From NCBI RefSeq assembly GCF_007341385.1, contig NZ_VJYD01000004.1, positions 186,001-250,000 on the forward strand: a stretch of 64,000 nt of DNA, in the 5' to 3' direction. Each line of letters opens with the position of its first letter. Within the stretch, counting starts at the first letter, position 1. The notes under the pieces are model-generated. The model had not been told where the DNA came from. It made no database searches and saw nothing but the letters and a program-made list of their open reading frames with translations. Below, in pieces: positions 18,149 to 27,534 of this stretch. The position numbers and the translations under genes are program-made. This stretch comes from Flavobacterium daemonense. Lineage in GTDB: Bacteria; Bacteroidota; Bacteroidia; Flavobacteriales; Flavobacteriaceae.

Positions 18149-18547
18149 TTGCAAAAATCCAGACTTCGTTATTTCATTCTTTTCCTCCTGATTATTTTTC
18201 TCGGAATCATTTCAAGGAAAATTTCATTTGTTCCTTTATGGATTGGTGATTTTTTGTATTCTATAATGATTTATGCGCTTATCCGAATTTTGTTTCCCAA
18301 TAAAAAAGCCATTCAAATCGCAATTCTTTCCTTATTGATTTGTTATTCAATTGAATTTCTACAGCTTTATCAAGCTGAATGGATTATTGAACTCAGAAAA
18401 ACACTTTTTGGAAGATATGTTTTAGGTCAAGGTTTTTTATGGTCAGATATGTTGGCTTATACCACGGGAATACTATTTATCTTTTTTATCGAAAAAATCA
18501 TTTTAAAATATACCAACTATGAAACTCGTTTTCGCATCAAACAATAA
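18149..18547 (+). CDS. DUF2809 family membrane protein
   Basis: A 132-residue membrane protein with about four helices. The opening [22 protein letters not shown] and the [18 protein letters not shown] ending are typical of DUF2809, function unknown. I accept a TTG start at 18149 because no ATG in frame precedes the conserved RLRYF block and a -7 element lies just upstream. Its last 29 bases overlap the start of the rdgB-like gene in another frame, so the two are translationally close. Confidence 0.8.
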   Translation: MQKSRLRYFILFLLIIFLGIISRKISFVPLWIGDFLYSIMIYALIRILFPNKKAIQIAILSLLICYSIEFLQLYQAEWIIELRKTLFGRYVLGQGFLWSDMLAYTTGILFIFFIEKIILKYTNYETRFRIKQ

Positions 18548-19097
18548 AAACAAAATCAAAGAAATTCAAAGCATCTTAAATGGTTCTATAGAATTATTAA
18601 GTCTTGAAGAAATTGGATGTTTTGAAGAAATCCCAGAAACTGCTGAAACAATTGAAGGAAATGCAATCTTAAAAGCAAACTACGTTACCGAAAAATATGG
18701 CTACAACTGTTTTGCAGATGATACAGGATTAGAAGTGGCTGCACTAAATGGCGAACCTGGAGTTTATTCTGCCAGATATGCCGGCGAGCAAAAAAATGCA
18801 GACGATAATATGAATAAACTTTTAAAAGCTTTAAAAGGAGAAGAAAATCGTAATGCGCAGTTCAAAACCGTTATTGCATTAAACTTAAATGGGGAACAAC
18901 ACCTATTTACAGGTTTGGCAAAAGGGAAAATTACGCTACAAAAATCTGGAAATTACGGTTTTGGATACGATCCTATTTTTCAGCCAGAAAATTATTCAGA
19001 GACTTTTGCCGAATTATCAGCAGAAATCAAAAATAAAATCAGTCATCGTGCAAAAGCTACGGAGCAACTAATTGATTTTCTGAACTCCATAAAATAA
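18519..19097 (+). CDS. rdgB: Non-canonical purine NTP diphosphatase (RdgB/HAM1)
   Basis: A 192-residue enzyme that hydrolyses ITP, dITP and XTP to monophosphates and so keeps damaged purines out of DNA and RNA. The family motifs are all there: [13 protein letters not shown] at the start, the acidic ADDTGLEV with the catalytic region [22 protein letters not shown] and SHRAKA near the end. Its ATG lies 29 bases inside the upstream DUF2809 gene. Confidence 0.94.
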   Translation: MKLVFASNNKNKIKEIQSILNGSIELLSLEEIGCFEEIPETAETIEGNAILKANYVTEKYGYNCFADDTGLEVAALNGEPGVYSARYAGEQKNADDNMNKLLKALKGEENRNAQFKTVIALNLNGEQHLFTGLAKGKITLQKSGNYGFGYDPIFQPENYSETFAELSAEIKNKISHRAKATEQLIDFLNSIK

Positions 19098-19252
19098 TTG
19101 TTTAAAATACAACATTTTAAAAGCGAAAGTTTATATTTCACGACGTATTTTTTCCGAAAATTCTTCGATCTTTCTAAAAAATGATTTAACAGTAAACATA
19201 ACTTTTTGATTATCAAATCATAAGAAATACATAATTCTTAAAATAGCATTAG

Positions 19253-19280
19253 TTTATCTGAATAATTAACAGTAATTTTG
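19253..19280 (+). promoter_or_regulatory. Promoter of the DEAD-box helicase gene
   Basis: A perfect TAnnTTTG (TAATTTTG, 19273-19280) lies 21 bases before the ATG at 19302, with a weaker TTTA at 19253-19256 as -33. Transcription would start about 19286, downstream of the TTG at 19278, which argues for the ATG as true start. Confidence 0.6.
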
Positions 19281-19301
19281 CACCCTATTTTAAAAATACA
19301 T

Positions 19302-21197
19302 ATGAACAAATTTGAACAATTAGGATTGAATGAATCGTTACTGAAGGCGATTTTAGATCTAGGATTTGAAAATCCGTCAGAGGTACAGGAAAAGGCGATT
19401 CCCCTATTATTGGAAAAAGACACAGATATGGTTGCGTTGGCTCAGACAGGGACAGGGAAAACGGCAGCTTTTGGTTTTCCGCTAATTCAAAAAATTGATG
19501 CTGACAACAGAAATACTCAGGCATTAGTTTTATCGCCAACAAGAGAACTTTGTTTACAGATTACCAACGAACTTAAAAACTACTCAAAATACGAAAAAGG
19601 TATTAATGTGGTAGCAGTTTACGGCGGGGCTAGTATAACAGAGCAAGCTAGAGAAATTAAAAGAGGAGCACAAATTATTGTGGCTACTCCAGGAAGAATG
19701 CAAGACATGATCAACAGAGGTTTGGTTAACATTAAAAACATAGACTACTGTGTTCTTGATGAGGCTGACGAAATGTTGAACATGGGATTTTATGAGGATA
19801 TCGTATCTATTTTATCAGATACTCCAGATGAAAAAAGTACATGGTTGTTCTCTGCAACTATGCCACAAGAGGTTGCTAGAATTGCAAAACAATTCATGAG
19901 CGAACCAGTTGAAATTACTGTTGGAACTAAAAATTCAGGTTCGTCAACAGTGTCTCACGAATTTTACTTAGTAAATGCACGTGACCGTTACGAAGCTCTA
20001 AAACGTTTAGCCGATGCTAACCCAGATATTTTCTCTGTGGTTTTCTGTCGTACTAAAAGAGATACTCAGGCTATTGCCGAGAAATTAATTGAAGACGGAT
20101 ATAGTGCTGCTGCGTTGCACGGAGATTTATCTCAGGCACAACGTGATGGTGTAATGAAATCTTTCCGCGGAAGACAAATTCAGATGCTTGTTGCTACTGA
20201 CGTTGCTGCGCGTGGTATTGACGTTGATAACGTAACACACGTTGTAAACTACCAATTACCTGATGAAATCGAAACGTACAACCACCGTTCTGGTCGTACT
20301 GGTAGAGCTGGAAAATTAGGAACTTCTATTGTTATCGTTACAAAAAGTGAGTTGCGTAAAATTTCTTCTATCGAAAGGATCATCAAACAAAAATTCGAAG
20401 AAAAAACGATTCCTTCTGGAATCGAAATCTGCGAAATTCAATTATTGCACTTAGCAAATAAAATTAAAGATACTGAGGTTGATCACGAAATTGACAACTA
20501 TTTGCCAGCAATCAACAATGTTCTTGAAGATTTATCTAAAGAAGAATTGATCAAGAAAATGGTTTCAGTAGAATTTAACCGTTTTATTGCTTACTATAAA
20601 AAGAATAGAGATATTTCTGCTCAATCTTCTGGAGAAAGACGCGAAAGAGGTGATTCTGAACCAAGAGAATTCAATAATAACGGAGCGGTTCGTTATTTTG
20701 TAAATATTGGTTCTAGAGATAACTTCGACTGGATGTCTCTTAAAGATTACTTGAAAGAAACATTAGACTTAGGTCGTGATGACGTTTTCAAAGTAGATGT
20801 AAAAGAAGGATTCTCTTTCTTTAACACTGATCCTGAGCACACTGACAAAGTAATGGATATTTTAAACAACGTTCAATTAGAAGGACGTCGTATTAATGTT
20901 GAAATTTCTAAAAATGATGGTGGCGGAAGACGCGATCACAACAACCGTGGCGGAAGACGCGATTCTGGAAGAAGAGAAGGAAACTTTGCACCAAGACGTG
21001 AAGGTTCTGGAGGTTTTAGAGGTGACAGAAATTCTTCTCCAAGACGTGAAGGTTCAGGCGGAGGATTTAGAGGCGAAAGAAACTCTGCTCCAAGAGAAGG
21101 TGGTTTCAGAAGAAACGAAGGTGGTTCTGATAGAGCTCCAAGACGTTCTGAAAGCTTTGGTGATTCACCAAGACCAAGAAGACCAAGAAGAGATTAA
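19302..21197 (+). CDS. DEAD-box RNA helicase with DbpA-type RNA-binding domain and RG-rich tail
   Basis: A 631-residue ATP-dependent RNA helicase. All core motifs are visible: Q motif, AQTGTGKTAAF, PTREL, TPGRM, DEAD, SAT, and in the second lobe VATDVAARGIDV and HRSGRTGRAG. Residues about 460-545 form a DbpA-like RRM (AVRYFVNIGSRDNFDWMSLK ... VNVEIS type end). The last 85 residues are a disordered Arg/Gly tail with repeats of the type PRREGSGGFRG. CsdA/DeaD-like roles in ribosome assembly and cold adaptation are likely. I use the ATG at 19302 rather than an upstream TTG. Confidence 0.93.
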   Translation: MNKFEQLGLNESLLKAILDLGFENPSEVQEKAIPLLLEKDTDMVALAQTGTGKTAAFGFPLIQKIDADNRNTQALVLSPTRELCLQITNELKNYSKYEKGINVVAVYGGASITEQAREIKRGAQIIVATPGRMQDMINRGLVNIKNIDYCVLDEADEMLNMGFYEDIVSILSDTPDEKSTWLFSATMPQEVARIAKQFMSEPVEITVGTKNSGSSTVSHEFYLVNARDRYEALKRLADANPDIFSVVFCRTKRDTQAIAEKLIEDGYSAAALHGDLSQAQRDGVMKSFRGRQIQMLVATDVAARGIDVDNVTHVVNYQLPDEIETYNHRSGRTGRAGKLGTSIVIVTKSELRKISSIERIIKQKFEEKTIPSGIEICEIQLLHLANKIKDTEVDHEIDNYLPAINNVLEDLSKEELIKKMVSVEFNRFIAYYKKNRDISAQSSGERRERGDSEPREFNNNGAVRYFVNIGSRDNFDWMSLKDYLKETLDLGRDDVFKVDVKEGFSFFNTDPEHTDKVMDILNNVQLEGRRINVEISKNDGGGRRDHNNRGGRRDSGRREGNFAPRREGSGGFRGDRNSSPRREGSGGGFRGERNSAPREGGFRRNEGGSDRAPRRSESFGDSPRPRRPRRD

Positions 21198-21218
21198 TAC
21201 TTTAATATCTTAAAATAC

Positions 21219-21260
21219 AAATCCCAAATTCCAGACATAATTGGAATTTGGGATTTTTTT
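21219..21260 (+). terminator. Rho-independent terminator after the helicase gene
   Basis: Stem AAATCCCAAATTCCA / TGGAATTTGGGATTT with an eight-base loop and a T-run of seven. Confidence 0.9.
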
Positions 21261-21404
21261 ATGTCAAAAAATCTTTCACCATACCTTGTTTTAGTTAAAT
21301 ACAAAAAGCAATATTTTTTGCTTTGTTAATTTTCTTATAATTATATTCCAAGACTGCGAAATATTTAATCCCTATTTACTACTTTTAGTGCTTTAAATCA
21401 GGAT

Positions 21405-22178
21405 ATGAAATATTTCGCAGTTTTCTTTTTTATGCTACTTACGAGTATTGGTTTTGCCCAAGAAACAGAATCAACGGCTCCACAAAGGGTATCAGGTTAT
21501 ATCTATAATGATAACTCCAAACAACCTCTTCCTAATGTAAATGTCATCAACAAAAACAAAGTTTTGGGCGCTATGTCTGATGCTAAAGGTTATTTTGAAA
21601 TTGATGTACAGCCAAATGATACACTGCAATTCTCTATCCTAGGATTCCAATCTTTGCGAATCAGAGTAACTAATGACTGGATCAAAAATAAAATCACAAG
21701 AATTCAGCTTACAGAAAAAGCAATCGCACTTGAAGAAGTTGTTATTGCACCTTTCAGCCTAACTGGATATCTTGAAATCGACTCAAAATTAATTCCGACT
21801 AAGGAAAATTACCGTTATAGTATTTCGGGTCTTACCCAAGGTTATGAAGCGGGTGAATATGCTCCAAACGCTTTTGGAAAAGTATTGGGTTCTATTTTTA
21901 ACCCCGCCGATATGCTTTATAATTTCTTTGGAAAAAATGGAAAAGAACTCAAGAAACTCAAGGACATGAAAAAAGATGATACCATCAGGAATCTTCTAGA
22001 ATCAAAATATGACCGAGAAACACTTGCTCTGCTTTTAGGAATTACAAAAGAAGAAATTCCGGAAATTTTACAGCGTTGCAACTATTCAGAATCTTTTGTT
22101 CAGCAAGCAAATGACTTGCAGATTCTTGATGCTATTAGCGGCTGTTATGAGCAATATAAAGTGTTGAAACGAAATTAG
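21405..22178 (+). CDS. Exported protein with carboxypeptidase-like regulatory domain
   Basis: A 257-residue secreted or periplasmic protein with signal peptide (about 1-18, SIGFAQ). Residues 27-105 form a CarboxypepD_reg-like beta-sandwich (VSGYIYNDNSKQPLPNVNVINKNKVLGAMSDAKGYFEIDVQPNDTL split in the usual way), the domain also found at the N-terminus of SusC proteins. The rest, from about 110, is a mixed helical domain with no recognised family (SKYDRETLALLLGITKEEIPEILQRCNYSES). There is no barrel, so it is not a transporter. Function unknown. Confidence 0.8.
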   Translation: MKYFAVFFFMLLTSIGFAQETESTAPQRVSGYIYNDNSKQPLPNVNVINKNKVLGAMSDAKGYFEIDVQPNDTLQFSILGFQSLRIRVTNDWIKNKITRIQLTEKAIALEEVVIAPFSLTGYLEIDSKLIPTKENYRYSISGLTQGYEAGEYAPNAFGKVLGSIFNPADMLYNFFGKNGKELKKLKDMKKDDTIRNLLESKYDRETLALLLGITKEEIPEILQRCNYSESFVQQANDLQILDAISGCYEQYKVLKRN

Positions 22179-22195
22179 CATTTCATTATAAATTC

Positions 22196-22224
22196 AAATC
22201 CTCAATTTTTTTGAGGATTTTTTT
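22196..22224 (+). terminator. Rho-independent terminator
   Basis: Stem AAATCCTCAA / TTGAGGATTT with a T-rich loop and a T-run, 17 bases after the stop at 22178. Confidence 0.87.
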
Positions 22225-22254
22225 ATTTTCTTTTTTAACCAATACCCAAAGCAC

Positions 22255-22611
22255 ATGTCTGAAATACTTTTTCAAACAATTGACTGGAACTCAATTCCAA
22301 AAACAGAACACATTGGAGAATCTGGAACCGCATATTGGCAAACTTTGCAATTAGGAAATCTACGCATTCGAAAAGTTATTTATACAAAAAATTACATCGC
22401 GGATCATTGGTGTCAAAAAGGACATATTGTACATTGTCTTGATGGCGAATTTATAAGCGAATTAGAGAACGGACAAAACTTTAAATTAACAAAAGGAATG
22501 ACTTACGTAGTGTCTGATGATGTGAGCTCACATCGTTCTATTACTACTGAAGGTGTTGAATTATTAATAATCGACGGAGATTTTCTAAAACCCACAAATC
22601 TGGACAATTGA
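22255..22611 (+). CDS. DHCW-motif cupin fold protein
   Basis: A 118-residue single-domain cupin. The sequence IADHWCQKGHIVHCLDGEFISEL carries the Asp-His-Trp-Cys block that defines this small family, with His residues able to bind a metal, and a second cupin motif follows (GMTYVVSDDVSSHRS). No enzymatic role is established for the family. It lies 76 bases after the preceding stop, beyond a terminator, and so has its own transcript. Confidence 0.85.
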   Translation: MSEILFQTIDWNSIPKTEHIGESGTAYWQTLQLGNLRIRKVIYTKNYIADHWCQKGHIVHCLDGEFISELENGQNFKLTKGMTYVVSDDVSSHRSITTEGVELLIIDGDFLKPTNLDN

Positions 22612-22783
22612 CAAACAAAAATTGTCTTAGTATTTCAGATGATTTGTTTCACCTTTTCAGATAAATCAATGAAACCTACTGAAATTATAAAAAAACAAAT
22701 AGCCCATTTTACCACTTTTTTTGATTAAATTAGACTTCAAGACCAATTACAACAAGTCGCCTACTTTAATCAAAAAAGACAAA

Positions 22784-24097
22784 ATGACCGATATTACCCG
22801 AAAAATTCTAAATTTTATTGACCTTAATAAAGGTGAAGAAAACAAAAAACTCGTAATCGAAAATATTACGAGCGCGGTGTCTTTTAGAGGTTCAAATATT
22901 TGGATTCTGGCCTGTGCAATTATCATTGCTTCAGTTGGATTAAATGTAAACTCAACGGCAGTAATTATTGGAGCAATGCTGATTTCGCCTTTAATGGGTC
23001 CAATTGTTGGAGCAGGTTTTGGCTTAGGAATGTATGATTTTGAACTTCTAAAAAAATCTATCAAAAATTTATTGATTGCCACAATCGTCAGTTTATGTAC
23101 ATCGACTTTTTATTTTTATATCAGTCCATTTAAAGACGCACAATCCGAATTATTAGCAAGAACTTCACCCAATATTTACGATATTTTAATTGCCTTTTTT
23201 GGTGGATTAGTTGGAGTTATAGCCGTTACCCGTGTCGAAAAAGGAAACCCAATTCCAGGCGTCGCGATCGCAACTGCACTCATGCCTCCGCTTTGCACTG
23301 CTGGATATGGCTTGGCGCTTGGCAACTATATTTATTTTCTTGGCGCCATGTATTTGTATACTATAAACTGTGTTTTTATTTGCATCGCTACTTTTGTAAT
23401 TGTCAAGTATTTAAAATATCCGAAAGCAAAGCAACTTGATGTGAAAAATGAAAAAAGAGTACAATATGGCATTACGGTTCTTATATTGCTGTTAATTATT
23501 CCGAGTGTGTATTTTGCGTATCAACTGTATATCCAAAAGAGTTATAATTCGAGAACGCAAGTATTTATTCAGAACGAATTTATCAATAATGACTTTCCTA
23601 TTATTTATAAAAATATCCAGTACAATACTGATCCTAAAAGAATTGAACTCGCCTTTTTGACCAAAAAATTTACGGAAAAGGAAATCGATAGTCTAAATAA
23701 AAAGCTGGTTTCTTATAATTTACCAAATACCAAACTGATTATTCGCCAAGACACGGTTAATTTGAGAAAAGATATTCTGAATCAAATCAATAACAGTCAA
23801 AATATTGTTGACCAAAAAGACATTATAATCAACAATCTCCGAAATCAATTATCTGAATATCATTTCAACAGCGAGAAAATTGGCGCCGAAAGCACTATTT
23901 TATTTCCTGAAATCACTTCGCTGAAAATTGGAAATTATAGGGTTAAAACAAATAACGATGATTCAAACGTAATTCCTATTATTCTTTATCAAACCAAAAA
24001 AGAACTGAATCCAGAATCACGTCAAAAACTAAAACTATGGCTGAAGGAAAGACTTGCAAAGGACTCAATTGAAATTTATCGTCAAAATCCTGAATAA
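22784..24097 (+). CDS. DUF389 domain membrane protein
   Basis: A 437-residue membrane protein of the DUF389 / TIGR00341 family. The core VSFRGSNIWILACAIIIASVGLNVNSTAVIIGAMLISPLMGPIVG type segment and VEKGNPIPGVAIATALMPPLCTAGYGLALG are clear family hallmarks. About six helices lie between residues 35 and 260, followed by a soluble C-terminal domain of some 180 residues. I place the start at the ATG at 22784; an upstream TTG at 22721 would add 21 poorly conserved residues. Function unknown, possibly a transporter. Confidence 0.85.
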   Translation: MTDITRKILNFIDLNKGEENKKLVIENITSAVSFRGSNIWILACAIIIASVGLNVNSTAVIIGAMLISPLMGPIVGAGFGLGMYDFELLKKSIKNLLIATIVSLCTSTFYFYISPFKDAQSELLARTSPNIYDILIAFFGGLVGVIAVTRVEKGNPIPGVAIATALMPPLCTAGYGLALGNYIYFLGAMYLYTINCVFICIATFVIVKYLKYPKAKQLDVKNEKRVQYGITVLILLLIIPSVYFAYQLYIQKSYNSRTQVFIQNEFINNDFPIIYKNIQYNTDPKRIELAFLTKKFTEKEIDSLNKKLVSYNLPNTKLIIRQDTVNLRKDILNQINNSQNIVDQKDIIINNLRNQLSEYHFNSEKIGAESTILFPEITSLKIGNYRVKTNNDDSNVIPIILYQTKKELNPESRQKLKLWLKERLAKDSIEIYRQNPE

Positions 24098-24121
24098 TAA
24101 TATTTTTCGCAAAATAAAAAA

Positions 24122-24175
24122 AGTGTTCAGTTTTTTAGTTTACAGATTTACTGAATACTAAAAAAACTGAACACT
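24122..24175. repeat. Large inverted repeat between convergent genes
   Basis: AGTGTTCAGTTTTTTAGT (24122-24139) pairs with ACTAAAAAAACTGAACACT (24157-24175), giving an 18-bp stem between the convergent DUF389 and pepD genes. It has no clean external T-run, but its place and strength suggest a bidirectional transcription stop. Confidence 0.7.
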
Positions 24176-24183
24176 GACCACTC

Positions 24184-25644
24184 CTATTTAACTGGTATAT
24201 TCGAAAGAATTTCCAATACAAATTTCCAATATTTTTGAGCAGATGAAATACTCGCTCTTTCGTCTGGCGAATGTGCTCCGTGAATTGTTGGACCAAAAGA
24301 AATCATATCCATTCCTGGATAATTAGTTCCTAAAATACCACATTCTAAACCAGCGTGGCATGCTACAACTTTTGGCTGCTCACCATTTTGTTTCTCGTAA
24401 ATTTCTTTTAAAACCTCTAAGATTTCAGAATTTACATTTGGTGTCCAACCTGGGTAAGAACCTGTAAGTTCTACTTCACATCCCACTAATTCAAAAGCAG
24501 AACGCAGTGAATTGGCCAAATCAAATTTTGAAGATTCAACAGAAGAACGTGTTAAACATCCCACCAAAATTTCTCCATCTTTTATAACAACACGAGCAAT
24601 ATTATTTGAAGTTTCAACTAAATCTGCCATATCAGCGCTCATTCTGTAAACTCCGTTGTGTGCAGCGTAAATTGCTCTTATAATTCCTTCCTGAACACCC
24701 AAATCCATCACTTTTTCTGGCAAATCGCCTTTTATGATTTCGATCGATAAGTTTGGCTCAGTAGTTTTGTATTCCGCTTTGATATCAGCAATAATTTCCT
24801 GCATATCATAAACATAAGCTTCATCAAACATTTGAGAAATAATTACTTTCGCAACACTTTCTCTCGGAATTGCATTTCGCAAACTTCCACCGTTGATTTC
24901 CACAATCTGTAAACCGAAATTTTCAAAAGCATCAAACAACAAACGATTCATGATTTTATTGGCGTTCCCTAAACCTTTATGAATATCCATTCCTGAATGC
25001 CCTCCATTCAAGCCTTTTACGGTAATGGTATAACCAACAGAACCTTCTGGCACTTCTTCTTCATGATATGTTCTTGTTGCTGTGACATCAATTCCACCTG
25101 CACATCCAATATCAATTTCGTCGTCTTCTTCTGTATCCAAATTCAACAAAATCTGGCCTTGCAAAATGCCTCCTTTAAGGTTTAAAGCTCCTGTCATTCC
25201 GGTTTCCTCATCAACAGTAAACAATGCTTCAATTGCTGGATGCGGAATATCTTTGCTTTCTAAAATTGCCATAATTGTCGCAACTCCAAGTCCGTTATCA
25301 GCACCAAGAGTTGTTCCTCGCGCGCGTACCCAGTCGCCATCTACATACATGTCAATTCCTTGTGTGTCAAAATCAAAAACCGTATCGGCATTTTTTTGAT
25401 GTACCATATCAAGGTGTCCTTGCATTACAATTGGCTTGCGGTTTTCCATTCCTGGCGTCGCCGGTTTTCTGATGATTACATTTCGAATTTCATCCTCAAA
25501 AGTTTCTAGACCCAAGCTATTTCCAAAGTTTTTCATAAACTCGATAACACGCTCTTCTTTTTTTGACGGACGCGGAACAGCATTTAAATCTGCAAATTTA
25601 TTCCAAAGCGCTTTTGGCTCCAGATTTCTAATTTCCTGACTCAT
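24184..25644 (-). CDS. pepD: Aminoacyl-histidine dipeptidase (PepD)
   Basis: A 486-residue cytosolic M20-family metallopeptidase that cleaves X-His and other dipeptides. Metal-site motifs are visible: VMQGHLDMVHQ, GADNGLGVA, DEETGMTGALNL and CHAGLECGIL, and the lid domain shows the NGGHSGMDIHKGLGN block. The start is set at the ATG giving MSQEIRNLEPKALW, eight codons inside the longest frame, since this is where family homology begins. It is convergent with the DUF389 gene. Confidence 0.92.
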   Translation of the reverse strand: MSQEIRNLEPKALWNKFADLNAVPRPSKKEERVIEFMKNFGNSLGLETFEDEIRNVIIRKPATPGMENRKPIVMQGHLDMVHQKNADTVFDFDTQGIDMYVDGDWVRARGTTLGADNGLGVATIMAILESKDIPHPAIEALFTVDEETGMTGALNLKGGILQGQILLNLDTEEDDEIDIGCAGGIDVTATRTYHEEEVPEGSVGYTITVKGLNGGHSGMDIHKGLGNANKIMNRLLFDAFENFGLQIVEINGGSLRNAIPRESVAKVIISQMFDEAYVYDMQEIIADIKAEYKTTEPNLSIEIIKGDLPEKVMDLGVQEGIIRAIYAAHNGVYRMSADMADLVETSNNIARVVIKDGEILVGCLTRSSVESSKFDLANSLRSAFELVGCEVELTGSYPGWTPNVNSEILEVLKEIYEKQNGEQPKVVACHAGLECGILGTNYPGMDMISFGPTIHGAHSPDERASISSAQKYWKFVLEILSNIPVK

Positions 25645-25822
25645 TATATTTTGTTTGAAGTTTAACAATTAAGAGTCCCAAAGTTACAAAGTTTAAACGC
25701 TTTTTTCGAAACAAATTTCACGAATTAGCACTAATTATCAACTTTAAAATCAAATTTCACAAATACGATTCGTCTTAAGTTATAATAATTGTATTTATAT
25801 TTACGTATCAAAAAATCTTGCT

Positions 25823-26884
25823 GTGAAAAAAAAATATATTTTGCCCCTATTTCTTTTAATTCAGATTATCTTTTTAAAAATCCTTCAGTTCTTTCCGGAT
25901 TATGTTGAAGGTTTTTACAGCAACAATTTATATATCAGAATCTCGCATTTTTCTCGAAATGTTTTAGGAAAAATTCCTTTTTCAGTTGGAGATTGTTTTT
26001 ACGCACTTTTAATAATTTCTATAATTGGCTGGTTTTGGAGAATTAGAAAAACCTGGAAAACAGAATGGAAAAATCATCTTTTAACCATCTTAGGCAAAAT
26101 TTCTGTATTTTACTTTTTCTTTCATCTGCTTTGGGCTTTCAATTATTATCGCAAACCCCTTTTTGAAAAAATGGAAATCAAAAGAGAATACACTGATGCC
26201 GATCTTCTAGCATTTACAAAAAGATTAATTGCAAAGACTAACGAAATACATTATCAAATCACTAAAAATGATACTGTTAGAGTTGTTTTCCCCTATTCGC
26301 AAACAGAAGTTTTTAAAACAAATGTCAGTGGCTATGATAATTTAGCAAAAGAACATCCTTATTTCAAATACGAAATTTTAAGCGTAAAAAAATCATTATT
26401 CAGCGTTCCTTTGACTTACATGGGGTTTGGCGGTTATTTAAATCCATTTACGAATGAAGCGCAAGTAAATGATTTACTGCCAATGTATAATTTCCCAATA
26501 ACGAGTTCACATGAAATGGCACATCAAATTGGTTTTGCAAGCGAAAACGAATGCAATTTCATCGGAGTTTTAGCAACCGTAAAAAATGACAACTTATATT
26601 ATCAATATTCCGGATATAGTTTTGCTTTGCGTTATTGCCTTGGCATCTGGCAATTTAAAAATGAAAAGATATTTAATGAATTGAAAAAAACAGTGCACAT
26701 CGGAATTTTAAAAAATTATCAGGAAAGTCAAGATTTTTGGAATAAATATGACACTTTTATTGATAAAGGTTTTCATTTCCTGTATGATAATTTCTTAAAA
26801 TCAAACAATCAAAAAGACGGAATGGAAAGCTATAGCAAGTTTGTTGATTTGATGATTAATTATTATAAAGAAAAAAAACTATAG
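25823..26884 (+). CDS. DUF3810 family membrane protein with HExxH motif
   Basis: A 353-residue protein with two or three N-terminal membrane helices (about 5-22, 53-70, 86-105) and an extracytoplasmic domain. That domain has SSHEMAHQIGFASENECNF: His-Glu-x-x-His plus a downstream Glu, the layout of a gluzincin-like zinc peptidase. DUF3810 proteins are uncharacterised. The gene begins with GTG at 25823; no in-frame ATG precedes the conserved membrane segment. Confidence 0.82.
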   Translation: MKKKYILPLFLLIQIIFLKILQFFPDYVEGFYSNNLYIRISHFSRNVLGKIPFSVGDCFYALLIISIIGWFWRIRKTWKTEWKNHLLTILGKISVFYFFFHLLWAFNYYRKPLFEKMEIKREYTDADLLAFTKRLIAKTNEIHYQITKNDTVRVVFPYSQTEVFKTNVSGYDNLAKEHPYFKYEILSVKKSLFSVPLTYMGFGGYLNPFTNEAQVNDLLPMYNFPITSSHEMAHQIGFASENECNFIGVLATVKNDNLYYQYSGYSFALRYCLGIWQFKNEKIFNELKKTVHIGILKNYQESQDFWNKYDTFIDKGFHFLYDNFLKSNNQKDGMESYSKFVDLMINYYKEKKL

Positions 26885-26983
26885 TTTTTGCCACAGATTT
26901 CAGGGATTTCAATGATTTCTATTTTGAATTGAAATTAAAATGCGATTAAAAATCTTTTTTAATCTTTTAATCTGTGGCAAAAA
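26885..26983. repeat. Inverted repeat with GCCACAGATT arms
   Basis: TTTTTGCCACAGATT (26885-26899) and its exact reverse complement (26969-26983) enclose about 70 AT-rich bases just after the DUF3810 stop. The same GCCACAGATT core recurs at about 49216. Confidence 0.75.
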
Positions 26984-27031
26984 ATCAAAAATCTTTGTAA
27001 CAAAAATGATTTCATAACTACTAATATTTAT

Positions 27032-27526
27032 ATGAGCGAAAATCTAGAACAATCATTTGTTGCGCAATTGCAGGCAAATCAGAATATAATCCACAAGATT
27101 TGTAGATTATATACTGCTGGCGAAGACGCACACAAAGACTTGTTTCAAGAAATCACCATTCAGCTCTGGAAAGCTTATCCAAAATTTAGAGGCGACAGTA
27201 AATTTTCGACCTGGACGTATCGTGTTGCGTTAAATACGGCAATCACTTTATACCGAAAAACCAAAAGAACTATATCGACAGTAGAATACGAAAGTCATCA
27301 GCATTTTGTAAAAGATGTTGATTACAACTATGAAGAAGAAGAACAGATTAAATTGATGTACAAAGCGGTTTACCAGCTTAATGACATCGAAAAAGCATTA
27401 GTTTTTATGTATTTAGAAGACAAAGATTATCAAGAAATAGCTGAAACTCTAGGAATCAGCGAAGTGAATGCGCGCGTGAAAATGAACAGAATCAAGGGGA
27501 AACTTAAAAAAATACTAAATCCTTAA
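27032..27526 (+). CDS. RNA polymerase ECF-type sigma factor
   Basis: A 164-residue sigma-70 family factor with only regions 2 and 4. Region 2 shows KDLFQEITIQLWKAYPKFRG followed by FSTWTYRVALNTAI, and region 4 shows LEDKDYQEIAETLGISEVNARVKMNRIKGKLK, the helix-turn-helix that reads the -35 element. It is likely to direct a stress or envelope regulon. The next gene begins nine bases later and encodes a membrane protein that could act as its anti-sigma partner. Confidence 0.92.
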   Translation: MSENLEQSFVAQLQANQNIIHKICRLYTAGEDAHKDLFQEITIQLWKAYPKFRGDSKFSTWTYRVALNTAITLYRKTKRTISTVEYESHQHFVKDVDYNYEEEEQIKLMYKAVYQLNDIEKALVFMYLEDKDYQEIAETLGISEVNARVKMNRIKGKLKKILNP

Positions 27527-27534
27527 AAATTATT

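Noticed and set aside
19278..19301. TTG start for the DEAD-box helicase
   Set aside because: The TTG overlaps the -7 promoter element and the extra eight residues are not family-like; the ATG at 19302 is better.
20896..21213. A 105-residue ORF in the helicase tail
   Set aside because: It is the shifted frame of the Arg/Gly-rich repeat coding region and has the biased composition expected from that.
25082..25639. Several plus-strand ORFs opposite pepD
   Set aside because: They mirror the pepD coding sequence and show no recognisable protein features.
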